DNA of 32,590 bases from Sphingopyxis sp. GTDB taxonomy: Bacteria; Pseudomonadota; Alphaproteobacteria; Sphingomonadales; Sphingomonadaceae. Location: assembly GCA_015657575.1 (NCBI GenBank), contig JACDQN010000502.1, positions 1 to 32,590 on the forward strand. The letters are read 5' to 3'. Position numbers and translations under genes: made by a program. Shown here piece by piece: positions 1-8,548 of the stretch. The notes beneath the pieces are model-generated. The model worked only from the letters and a program-made list of their open reading frames with translations, ran no database searches and had not been told where the DNA came from. The first letter of the stretch is position 1; each line of letters starts with the position of its first letter.

Positions 1-695
1 CCCATGCCGGCGAGACTGGCGTCGATGCGCACCGCGCCGGCCTGCGCCGCGACGATCGAGTTTGCGACGCCGAGCGAGAGATTGTGATGCGCATGCATCC
101 CGCGCTGCGTTTCGGGCTTGAGGACCCGATCGTAAGCTTCGAAGCGGGTCCGGACGCCGTCCATGTCGAGGGCTCCGCCGCTGTCGGTTACATAGATGCA
201 ATGGGCGCCATATCCCTCCATGAGCAAGGCTTGCTGCGCGAGCGCTTCGGGATCGATCATATGGCTCATCATCAGGAAGCCAGAGACGTCCATGCCGAGG
301 TCCCGCGCAATCCCGATATGCTGCTTTGCAACGTCGGCTTCGGTGCAATGGGTAGCGACGCGCACCGAGCGGACGCCGAGACTGTGCGCGCGCCTCAGTT
401 CCTCGACCGTTCCGATGCCCGGAACCAGAAGCGTCGTCAGCACCGCATGTTCGATGACATCAGCCGCTGCCTCGATCCACTCCCAATCGGTGTGGGCCCC
501 AAACCCGTAATTAAAGGATGTCCCGTTGAGGCCGTCGCCATGCGAGACTTCGATGGCATCGACCCCGGCTGCGTCGAGCGCCTTTGCAATGGCTCGCACG
601 CTGTCGGTGCCATACATGTGAAGGATGGCATGCATCCCGTCGCGGAGCGTTACATCCTGGATGTAAAGCGACTGGCTGGATGGATCGAAGGTCAT
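1..695 (-). CDS. dmpG: 4-hydroxy-2-oxovalerate aldolase (3' end truncated by window edge)
   Basis: Own reverse translation from ATG at 695: [56 protein letters not shown]...[42 protein letters not shown] and [12 protein letters not shown] motifs. ATGA overlap with the upstream gene. Absent from the ORF track because it is open at the edge. Confidence 0.93.
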   Translation of the reverse strand, partial: MTFDPSSQSLYIQDVTLRDGMHAILHMYGTDSVRAIAKALDAAGVDAIEVSHGDGLNGTSFNYGFGAHTDWEWIEAAADVIEHAVLTTLLVPGIGTVEELRRAHSLGVRSVRVATHCTEADVAKQHIGIARDLGMDVSGFLMMSHMIDPEALAQQALLMEGYGAHCIYVTDSGGALDMDGVRTRFEAYDRVLKPETQRGMHAHHNLSLGVANSIVAAQAGAVRIDASLAGM

Positions 696-1628
696 GCTGC
701 GATTCTCCCCGTCTGACGCACGAGGACTTCGGCGGCAGCCTTTGCCGCAGCGGTCATGATATCGAGGTTGCCGGCATATTTTGGCAAATAGTCGCCGGCG
801 CCTTCGACCTCGAGGAAGACGCTGGTCTTCATTCCTTCGAATTCGCCATAGCCCGGGATCTTTAGCGGCCGGTTCGATCCGAACCGTTCGAACTGAATGT
901 CCTGCTTCAATCGATACCCTGGCACATAACGCTGGACCTCGGCGACCATCGCCTTGACGGCATCGCAGACCAAGCTCTCGTCAACCAAGTCGGTCAGGGT
1001 GAAGATCGTGTCGCGCATGATCATCGGCGGGTCGGCCGGATTGAGAATGATGATCGCGCGGCCTTTGGCCGCTCCCCCCAACAACCTCGATGCCCTTGGC
1101 CGTGGTGCGCGTGAACTCGTCGATATTGGCCCTTGTACCGGGTCCGGCCGACCGGGACGAAACCGACGCGACGATTTCCGCATAATGGACCGGCGTGACG
1201 CTCGACACCGCAGCGACAATCGGGATCGTCGCCTGTCCGCCGCACGTGACCATATTGATATTGCGAGCGCCCGAGGAGACCGCTGCGTTGACCGGCGGTA
1301 CCACGAAAGGGCCGAGCGCGGCGGGCGTCAGATCGACGACAAGCTTTCCATCCGCTGCGAGGGCCTTGGCATGTTCGACATGCGCATAGGCTGAGGTCGC
1401 GTCGAAAACGAGCTCGATGTCAGGGTAATTCGTAAGCGCGCGCAGTCCATCGATACCTTCGTGGGTCGTGGTTACGCCGCGCGCGCGCGCCATCGCAAGG
1501 CCTTCGGAGGCGGGATCTATTCCTACCACAACGGCAAGTTCGAGTTCGCTCGAGCCCCGCAATATCTTGACCATGAGATCGGTGCCGATGTTGCCCGATC
1601 CGATGATCGCGCATTTCGTCTTCGCCAT
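692..1628 (-). CDS. dmpF: acetaldehyde dehydrogenase (acylating), frameshifted as presented
   Basis: N-terminal part in ORF 981..1628 ([24 protein letters not shown]...[11 protein letters not shown]) and C-terminal part in ORF 692..1219 ([28 protein letters not shown]...). Frames join at the C6 run 1074-1079. Confidence 0.9.
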
Positions 1629-1655
1629 CTCTTTATCCCTTTCCGGTTGATCGCC

Positions 1656-2459
1656 TCAGCTTGCAAACGCCGCTTTGACGGTCCCGACTCCATTGATTCT
1701 GGCCTCGACGACGTCGCCGGCCGCGACGGTTGCCATGGGTCCGAGAGCGCCCGACAGAAGAACATCTCCGGCAAGAAGCGGACGGCCTTCGCGTGCCATG
1801 ACGCGCGCCAGCCACAAGGAGGCACTGATCGGGCTGCCAAGACAGGCGACGCCCGCGCCGACAGAAACAGGCTCGCCGCGGCATTCCATCACCATCCCGC
1901 ACGCGCGTAGGTCGAGCCCGTCGAGCTTGCGCGGAACGGCGCCAAGCACGAACAGACCGCTCGAAGCATTATCGGCGATGGTGTCCAAGATCCGGATGTC
2001 CCAATTGGCGATGCGGCTGTCCACGACCTCGATCGCGGGCACGACATATTCGACCGCCCGGATCAGTTCGGCGATCGTAAGGTCGGGCTGAAGGAGGTCG
2101 CGCCCGACCACGATCGCGATTTCCGCTTCGACCTTTGGCTGGATGACCCGCCCGAGCCCGATCGGCTCGCCCTCGGGCACATCCATATCAGCGAAGAGCA
2201 TGCCATAGTCGGGCTGGTCCACGCCGAGCTGCTTCTGGACCGCCCGCGAGGTAAGCCCGATCTTGCGTCCGACGAGACGGCGCCCCGAGGAGAGTGCGTG
2301 GCGGGTGTTCAATTCCTGCACCGCATAGGCCGCCGCGACGCCACCGCCGCTGAGGCTTTCGCGAAGCGGGGGGATCGGCGAGCGCTTTTCGGCCGCCGTT
2401 CGCAGGGCGATCGCTGCTTCTTCAATGATGTCAGGGTCAAGTGTATTTTGTTCGGACAT
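1656..2459 (-). CDS. dmpE: 2-oxopent-4-enoate (2-keto-4-pentenoate) hydratase
   Basis: MSEQNTLDPDIIEEAAIALRTAAEKRSPIPPLRE...GRKIGLTSRAVQKQLGVDQPDYGMLFADM...QPKVEAEIAIVVGRDL; start moved to 2459 from the overlong ORF 1656..2741. Confidence 0.93.
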   Translation of the reverse strand: MSEQNTLDPDIIEEAAIALRTAAEKRSPIPPLRESLSGGGVAAAYAVQELNTRHALSSGRRLVGRKIGLTSRAVQKQLGVDQPDYGMLFADMDVPEGEPIGLGRVIQPKVEAEIAIVVGRDLLQPDLTIAELIRAVEYVVPAIEVVDSRIANWDIRILDTIADNASSGLFVLGAVPRKLDGLDLRACGMVMECRGEPVSVGAGVACLGSPISASLWLARVMAREGRPLLAGDVLLSGALGPMATVAAGDVVEARINGVGTVKAAFAS

Positions 2460-2461
2460 GA

Positions 2462-3973
2462 TCATATCTTCACGCAGATGTTTTCGAGCTCGGTGTAGAA
2501 TTCGAGGCTGTGCGCTCCGCCCTCGCGGCCTATTCCCGATTGCCCCGAACCGCCGAATGCCGTGCGCAGGTCGCGCAGGAACCAGCAGTTCACCCAGCAC
2601 ACGCCGACGGACATTGCCGCCGCGACGCGATGAGCTCGAGAGAGATTTTCTGTCCAGACGGTAGCGCACAGGCCATAATCCGTGTCGTTCGCCCAACTTA
2701 TCGCGTCGTCTTCGGTGTCGAAGGGAATGATCCCGCAGCAAGGACCGAAAATCTCCTCCCGCATGACGGTCGAATCATGAGCGAGGCCGGTCCAGATTGT
2801 GGGTTCGACCCAGAACCCGCCCGCCGCCGCGGCATCGACGTTGGGTACCCCGCCGCCCGTAACGGCGATTGCCCCTTCGGCGATCGCCCGCTCATAATAT
2901 CCGAGCACTTTCTGCCGATGTTCTTCGCTGATCATCGGCCCGAGGTAATGCGGATCACCCTTGTTCCCGGGTTTCAGTGCGCGAGCGGCAGCGGCAAGCT
3001 TGGCTACGAAAGGTTCGAAGACGGATTGCTCGACATAGACACGCTCGGTCCCCAGGCACACTTGCCCGCTATTCAGAAAGGCGGCGCGCGAAATGCCTTC
3101 GGCTGCTTTCTCAAGATCGGCATCGGCGAAGACGATCGCTGGATTTTTGCCGCCGAGTTCGAAGCTGATGTCGCGAACGCCGACGGCAGCCTGCTTCATT
3201 ATGGCCTGCCCGGTGCCGGTTTCGCCTGTGAAGGTGATGGCATCGACGTCCGGATGGGCGGTGAGGAACTCGCCTGCTGCGCCGGGGCCGAAGCCGTGGA
3301 CGACGTTGTAGACCCCCGTGGGCATTCCGACCGCGTCCATCACTTCGCCGAGAAGGGCTGCCGTCCGCGGCGTCTCTTCGGACGGCTTGACGATCACGGT
3401 GTTCCCGCAGGCCAGCGCCGGGCCGACTTTCCAGGTCATCAGCAAGAGCGGGAAATTCCACGGGCAGACGACCGCGATGACACCCTTCGGTTTACGCACA
3501 GCGTAATTGATCGCACCGCTCCCGTCAGGCGTCGGGGTACCGAACGATTCTGTCGGGAGGGTCGTGACGATGTCGGCGAACATCCGGAAGTTCGACGCGC
3601 CGCGCGGAACATCGATGTGCGCCGCGACCGCTCTCGGCTTGCCCGTATCGGCCACTTCTGCATCGAGAAAGTCTTCCGAGCGCCGTTCGATCTCATCCGC
3701 AACAGCAGCGATGAGCCGAATGCGCTCGGCTGTTGTCATTTTGCCCCAAGGTCCTGTGAGCGCACGCTTGGCCGCCGCTACAGCGCGATCCACATCCTCA
3801 CGGGTCGCCTCATGAACGCGCCCCGTCTCCCGACCGGTGGCGGGGTCGATGTTGGGGAACGTCGCCCCCGAGCCGCCCTTTACGAACCGTCCGTCGATAA
3901 AGTTCAAGATATCCGCAGCGACAGGTCGGTTTCTCTCTTCCGGTTCGACCGCAAGCTGTTGAACCTGTACCAT
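2462..3973 (-). CDS. dmpC: 2-hydroxymuconic semialdehyde dehydrogenase (ALDH family)
   Basis: 503 aa; FIDGRFVKGGSGATFPNIDPATG, VCPWNFPLLLMTWKVGPALACGNTVIVKPSE, ELGGKNPAIVFADADL, LNSGQVCLGTERVYV. Confidence 0.93.
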   Translation of the reverse strand: MVQVQQLAVEPEERNRPVAADILNFIDGRFVKGGSGATFPNIDPATGRETGRVHEATREDVDRAVAAAKRALTGPWGKMTTAERIRLIAAVADEIERRSEDFLDAEVADTGKPRAVAAHIDVPRGASNFRMFADIVTTLPTESFGTPTPDGSGAINYAVRKPKGVIAVVCPWNFPLLLMTWKVGPALACGNTVIVKPSEETPRTAALLGEVMDAVGMPTGVYNVVHGFGPGAAGEFLTAHPDVDAITFTGETGTGQAIMKQAAVGVRDISFELGGKNPAIVFADADLEKAAEGISRAAFLNSGQVCLGTERVYVEQSVFEPFVAKLAAAARALKPGNKGDPHYLGPMISEEHRQKVLGYYERAIAEGAIAVTGGGVPNVDAAAAGGFWVEPTIWTGLAHDSTVMREEIFGPCCGIIPFDTEDDAISWANDTDYGLCATVWTENLSRAHRVAAAMSVGVCWVNCWFLRDLRTAFGGSGQSGIGREGGAHSLEFYTELENICVKI

Positions 3974-4399
3974 TCAGAACTCCTTCGCACCAATCGAGGC
4001 GGCGGCTGCCCGGGCGCAGGCGATGTCGAACTCCTCGGAGCCGCCCGAGACTCCAATTCCCCCGATGCAATTCCCATCGACTATGATCGGGACACCGCCG
4101 CCGAACATCACGACCCGCGGCTGATGCGCGATGCCGTTGCATAAGGCTTCGGAGCCCGAGACCAGTTCGTAGACCGCTGCCGTCGGCACTTTGAAACTTG
4201 CGGCCGTGAAGGCTTTGTCCTGAGCGATCTTTTCGGAGTGAAAGGGAGCCGCGCCGCCTTTCAGGAACGCGACCAGTTCCCCCGACGCGCCCACGACCGC
4301 AGCGACCACGGGCGTTCCGCCGGCGGTGCCATGCCCTACGGCAGCGGCGACCGCCTCCAAGGCGGACCCGTGTGCAATCGTGTGGTAGTTTTCGACCAT
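3974..4399 (-). CDS. GlcG/HbpS-family (DUF336-type heme-binding-like) protein
   Basis: 141 aa; ...GTPVVAAVVGASGELVAFLKGGAAPFHSEKIAQDKAFTAA...GGGVPIIVDGNCIGGIGVSGGSEEFDIACARAA. Confidence 0.85.
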   Translation of the reverse strand: MVENYHTIAHGSALEAVAAAVGHGTAGGTPVVAAVVGASGELVAFLKGGAAPFHSEKIAQDKAFTAASFKVPTAAVYELVSGSEALCNGIAHQPRVVMFGGGVPIIVDGNCIGGIGVSGGSEEFDIACARAAAASIGAKEF

Positions 4400-4408
4400 C
4401 GCAGGAAG

Positions 4409-5335
4409 TCAGGTATTGACGGTCATGAAGCGGTCGTTGAGCGCCTTTTCATAATAGAAAATCGCCTTGCCCGCCTGTTCGACGCCCCACGACCGGCGAG
4501 GATTATCGGGGTAATAATCATAACCGCCGGCAAAGGTCTCGTTCCGATTTCCCGAAGGGTCGAAGAAATATATGGTCTGACCACGCGTGATACCGTGGCG
4601 CGTCGGGCCGATATCGAGTGAGATATCATAGCGACTGATGATATCGGCAGCATTTCCGACGTCGTTCCAGGATTCCAGGCGGAACGATGTATGGTGGATT
4701 TTCGCATCCTCGGGGCCTGCAAGGAACGCGATATCGTGAGCCTTATTGCTACAGCTCAGGAAGATGCCGAGCCGAGTGCCGCTCGCTTCGTCGACGAGTT
4801 CCTCGGTAACGGAAAAATCGAGCGCTTCGACGAAGATTCGCGCCGATCCCGCGACATCGATGCCGTTGAGCGCCGAGTGATCATATCGCATAGCGCGCAT
4901 GCCGCGCGGCTCACTGTGCCAGACGTCCGGGTTCTTTGTGGGAGGACCGTCTGCCGATAATTCCATGTCGGCGTAAAGGTCGAAGATATGCCCGGTAGGA
5001 ACCGCGAAGCGCAGCTTGCGTCCGACGCCCTCTTCCTCGCCCGCGGTGATCCATTCGACGTCGACGCCGGTGGCTTGCAAACGGTCTGCGAATATTTCGA
5101 GGTCGCTGTCGCGGCAAACCTTGAAGCCGATCCGATCAAGACCGGGCATATCCGCCTCGCGCAGGATGACGCTGTGTCGATCGAATTCGTCGAACCCGCG
5201 GAAAAATGCCCGGTCACCCGAACGACCGACGAGTTCCAGCCCGATCCGGTCGCGATAATGGGGGATGGCCTCCTCGAGATCGAGGACGCGCATCTGGACA
5301 AAGCCTGGTCGCATCACGCCTGTAATTGCCATCAC
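4409..5335 (-). CDS. dmpB: catechol 2,3-dioxygenase (type I extradiol, XylE/DmpB-like)
   Basis: 308 aa; ligand motifs MRYDHSAL (H), KIHHTSFRLE (H), ITRGQTIYFFDPSGNRNETFAGGY (E). Confidence 0.93.
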   Translation of the reverse strand: MMAITGVMRPGFVQMRVLDLEEAIPHYRDRIGLELVGRSGDRAFFRGFDEFDRHSVILREADMPGLDRIGFKVCRDSDLEIFADRLQATGVDVEWITAGEEEGVGRKLRFAVPTGHIFDLYADMELSADGPPTKNPDVWHSEPRGMRAMRYDHSALNGIDVAGSARIFVEALDFSVTEELVDEASGTRLGIFLSCSNKAHDIAFLAGPEDAKIHHTSFRLESWNDVGNAADIISRYDISLDIGPTRHGITRGQTIYFFDPSGNRNETFAGGYDYYPDNPRRSWGVEQAGKAIFYYEKALNDRFMTVNT

Positions 5336-5351
5336 CGCTCTCCCGGGAAAT

Positions 5352-6200
5352 TTAAAATTTTAGGCCGTGACTGAAAAATTCGATCACGGCGCGATTGAAA
5401 CTGGCCATCCGCTCGATCTGTACCCAATGGCCACACTCTCCAAAGAAGCGGACGTCTGAGTGTGTGATCAGGTTTCCGAGGCGCAGCGACACCTCTTGCG
5501 GAATGACTTGGTCGGCCTTGCCGTGCAGGACGAGCACTTCATGGGGAAGCGCGGCGATATCTTCCTCGCGGCTCGACAGCATAGCAATATTGGCCTGCCG
5601 GTCGGAACCGCCGAACGTCGCATGATAGGGCTCATGCGCTCCTGGGCGGATGCTCGCGTGATAACGGGAGTCGATCAGATCGTCGGTCAGCCGGCTCTGG
5701 TCCCATGCGAGCATCTTCAGCGACTCATGCATCATTTCGCGGGATGGCTCATAACCCCAGACGAAATCGAGCGCCGGCGTGAGCGGGAATTCAAGTCCAG
5801 CCGCTCCCATCAAAACGGCACGATCGACCCTGTCGGGATGGGCGATCATGAAGGCGAGCGTCACGCCGCCGCCGAAGGAATTTCCGACCATCGAGACCTG
5901 GTCGATTTCCAGGTCGTCGAGAAGACGGACCAGTTGATTGGTCCAGATGGCCTTGTCGGTGATCCGACCCACCGAGTCGCTGTAGCCGAAGCCAATCATG
6001 TCGGGAGCAATGACCCGGAATTCCTTAGCAATCTCGGGCATATTAAGCCGCCAGTTCGCCCATGCCGTGACCCCGGGGCCCGAACCGTGGACGAGGAGGA
6101 CCGGCCTGCCCTCGCCGGTGTCATGATAGTTGGTTTTGATCCCGTCAGCGACGAATGTCTTGCCGATTTCGGGCCGGACCATGTCGGGCGCCGAACTCAT
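5352..6200 (-). CDS. dmpD: alpha/beta hydrolase, 2-hydroxymuconate semialdehyde hydrolase-like
   Basis: 282 aa; VLLVHGSGPGVTAWANWR, MVGNSFGGGVTLAF nucleophile elbow, VLHGKADQVIPQEVSLRL, ECGHWVQIER. Confidence 0.9.
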   Translation of the reverse strand: MSSAPDMVRPEIGKTFVADGIKTNYHDTGEGRPVLLVHGSGPGVTAWANWRLNMPEIAKEFRVIAPDMIGFGYSDSVGRITDKAIWTNQLVRLLDDLEIDQVSMVGNSFGGGVTLAFMIAHPDRVDRAVLMGAAGLEFPLTPALDFVWGYEPSREMMHESLKMLAWDQSRLTDDLIDSRYHASIRPGAHEPYHATFGGSDRQANIAMLSSREEDIAALPHEVLVLHGKADQVIPQEVSLRLGNLITHSDVRFFGECGHWVQIERMASFNRAVIEFFSHGLKF

Positions 6201-6370
6201 TGGCCAGCAACCATGTAATCATCATGTCGGGCGACCTGCCCCCAAACGGCTTCAAGCATCACTCAATCTCCGTTCCACGGGCCATCATGTCGCAGCCCTC
6301 TTGGGACAATGTTTTGCACCATGGGAAACGCGTTTGCAACCGGTAAATGAAACCGGCGCCTCTGATCCGG

Positions 6371-6975
6371 TCACTTCAGGCTCTCGGCTCGCACGGCTTC
6401 GAGGACACCGGGCTCCTCTTCCATCCGGGCGCGGTAGCGCGTCAAAGCGGGGAAGCCCGCGAGACCGATCTCCACTCGAGAGGGCCACCCGAGGATGCAA
6501 TAGAGATAGGCGTCGGCCACGGTGAAGGCGTCCCCGAAGCAATAATTCTTGTCGGTCAATTCCAGGTCGAGCGCTTGGAGATGGTGCATGACGTCCCGCT
6601 TTGCCTCAGCGCGGATCTCCGGCCCCGCGGTTTTGGAGAAGAGCGGCACGAAGCTCTTGTGCAGCTCGGAGGCGATGAAGCTCAGGCTGTCCGTCAGCGT
6701 GTAGCGAGCGATTGTTCCGGCCGGCGGGGCGAGCCCGCGCGCGGTGCCAGGTCGGCAACATAGAGAAGGATCGCTATCGTCTCTGTGAGAAGCTCGCCCG
6801 AATCCAGAAGGAGAGCAGAGCTTTTTCCCGAAGGCTTTATCGACCGGAAGTCGGCGCCATGCTCGGTTCTGCGCGTGGGCATGTCGACTTTTTCAATATC
6901 GAACTCTGCCCCTATCCGGCGCAGCGCGATGTGCGGTGCCAGCGAGCAAAGGCCAGGCGCATAGTAAAGGAGCAT
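6371..6975 (-). CDS. glutathione S-transferase, frameshifted as presented
   Basis: N-terminal thioredoxin-like domain in ORF 6694..6975 (MLLYYAPGLCSLAPHIALRRIG...GELLTETIAILLYVADLAP) and C-terminal domain in ORF 6371..6649 (LQALDLELTDKNYCFGDAFTVADAYLYCILGW). One missing base near 6721-6736 joins them. Confidence 0.88.
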
Positions 6976-7047
6976 CTCATATCCTTGTGGACGACTTGAG
7001 CACAGCGCGCGAATGGCCGTGCTTCACGCCGGAGTTGGGCCGGCGCG

Positions 7048-8070
7048 TCAGCGATCCACCTCGGAAAAGCCCTTTCCGGCGGTCAGCACCCCACAAGTCC
7101 GCATGGCACTCAGCATCATCGATGGATCGGCTTTGCCCGTTCCCACAATGTCATATGCCGTGCCGTGTGCGACCGACATATGGAGATAGGGTGGCCCCAT
7201 CATGATCACGCAGTTTCCCGAGAATCCCCATGTCTTGACGGCTATGTGGCCTTGGTCGTGAAACATCGCTAGCACGAGATCGTATCGGCCTTCGATACAT
7301 TGGCGAAAGACGGTATCGGGCGCGGATGGTCCATCGACATTGATGCCGCGCGCGCGCGCGCGCGCGACTCCAGGACCGATGGCACGATCTTCCTCATCGC
7401 CGATGGCATGAGGATTGAGACCCGCGACCACGATCCTGGGGTTGGCGACGCCCCAGCTTCGAAGCGCCGCGTCGATTTGCTGTAGGGCGGTATCGATCAA
7501 CTCGGGCGTGATGAGGTCGCAGACCGCCCGAATCGACATATGATCGGTGAGGTGGGCGACACGGAGCGGTCCGGTGAGGAGGAGCAGATAACTCTCGCCC
7601 GGCGTCGGGCTGATCACCATATCCAGCTTTCCCGCCAGTTTAAGCGATCCGGTGCTGATCGGACCCATCACTGTGCCGGCGAAGACCCCGTCGCGCGCGA
7701 GCGCATCGAGTTCGGCTAGCCACTTGGCGGTCGCAATGCCCGATTCGAGCGTATCTTTCGCGAAGGGGAGCGCGCGGTCGTCCAGCGCACCTGTATCCAG
7801 GATATCGATGACTGCCGGGTCGTCGCTGAGCGGCTCGAGCGAACGCATGACACGCAGGCGGGCCGACACTTTAGTCAGGTCAAGCGCTCGTTCGACCGAG
7901 GCCGCCGACCCCACTAATAGGGGAACCGACACCTCATGCACGCGGCCTGACGCCCAGGCGCGAACGGTAACCTCGGGTCCGATGCCTGCCGGCTCGCCGA
8001 CCATGGTACCGATGCAGGGCCGGAATCCGGCCTGCTGCGACGCTACGCCGACCTCAAATGCTGTAGACAT
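7048..8070 (-). CDS. PdxA-family NAD-dependent dehydrogenase (copy 1; candidate dihydrodiol-carboxylate dehydrogenase)
   Basis: 340 aa; GTMVGEPAGIGPEVTVRAW, LTDHMSIR, VAGLNPHAIGDEE, LVLAMFHDQGHIAVKTW, VAHGTAYDIVGTGKAD. Overlaps the 3' end of the oxygenase beta gene. Confidence 0.9.
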   Translation of the reverse strand: MSTAFEVGVASQQAGFRPCIGTMVGEPAGIGPEVTVRAWASGRVHEVSVPLLVGSAASVERALDLTKVSARLRVMRSLEPLSDDPAVIDILDTGALDDRALPFAKDTLESGIATAKWLAELDALARDGVFAGTVMGPISTGSLKLAGKLDMVISPTPGESYLLLLTGPLRVAHLTDHMSIRAVCDLITPELIDTALQQIDAALRSWGVANPRIVVAGLNPHAIGDEEDRAIGPGVARARARGINVDGPSAPDTVFRQCIEGRYDLVLAMFHDQGHIAVKTWGFSGNCVIMMGPPYLHMSVAHGTAYDIVGTGKADPSMMLSAMRTCGVLTAGKGFSEVDR

Positions 8071-8548
8071 CGAGCATCGTCTGCGCGAGGTCGTTGATGA
8101 CGACGGTATATTTGCGTTTTATCACAAAGGCGTCGCCCATCGGTTCGAGATCGTAAATGGCCGACCCACTGTAGACCGTCGGCCGATCCTCCAAGACCGA
8201 GGTCACCGACCAATTCGTCCGCGCCCGAATGACGTCGTCCTCATGGTCGACCGCGAGCAGGCAAAAGATATGGGAAGTGCGCGGGGCCGGCGAACTGGCC
8301 GACGACCGGCCCGTCCGAATGCGATAGACGCGGTCCTCGAGCCCTGCCCGGGTCGGATAATAGATCAGCGAAATCTCGCGCCTTGGGTCCTCGGTCAATC
8401 GGCCGCTGTCATCCCACGCGGGGACCCAATATTCGGCATCGGGATGATATAGATCGATCCAGCTATCCCAATCCTTGGCATCGAGAGCGGCCGCTTCGCG
8501 CCCGAGAAATCGCTGGATCGCGGTCCATTGCGCAACTTCGCTGCTCAT
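8054..8548 (-). CDS. aromatic-ring-hydroxylating dioxygenase beta (small) subunit, set A
   Basis: MSSEVAQWTAIQRFLGREAAALDAKDWDSWIDLYHPDAEYWVPAW...; SnoaL/NTF2-like small subunit. ATGA overlap with alpha gene at 8545-8548. Confidence 0.9.
   Translation of the reverse strand: MSSEVAQWTAIQRFLGREAAALDAKDWDSWIDLYHPDAEYWVPAWDDSGRLTEDPRREISLIYYPTRAGLEDRVYRIRTGRSSASSPAPRTSHIFCLLAVDHEDDVIRARTNWSVTSVLEDRPTVYSGSAIYDLEPMGDAFVIKRKYTVVINDLAQTMLDVYSI

Noticed and set aside
1074-1079. Programmed frameshift signal in acetaldehyde dehydrogenase (G6 run)
   Set aside because: The homologous family is not known for recoding, and many similar indels elsewhere in the window make sequence error more likely.
2510-4144. 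544-aa plus-strand ORF
   Set aside because: Antisense to a clear ALDH-family gene (2462..3973); sequence is low-complexity Arg/Gly-rich, as expected of antisense frames in GC-rich DNA.
5460-6218. 252-aa plus-strand ORF
   Set aside because: Antisense to the alpha/beta hydrolase.
7048-8070. Vitamin B6 biosynthesis assignment for the PdxA homologs
   Set aside because: Context (two copies, each following oxygenase alpha-beta genes) fits a catabolic dihydrodiol dehydrogenase role better, though this is not proven.
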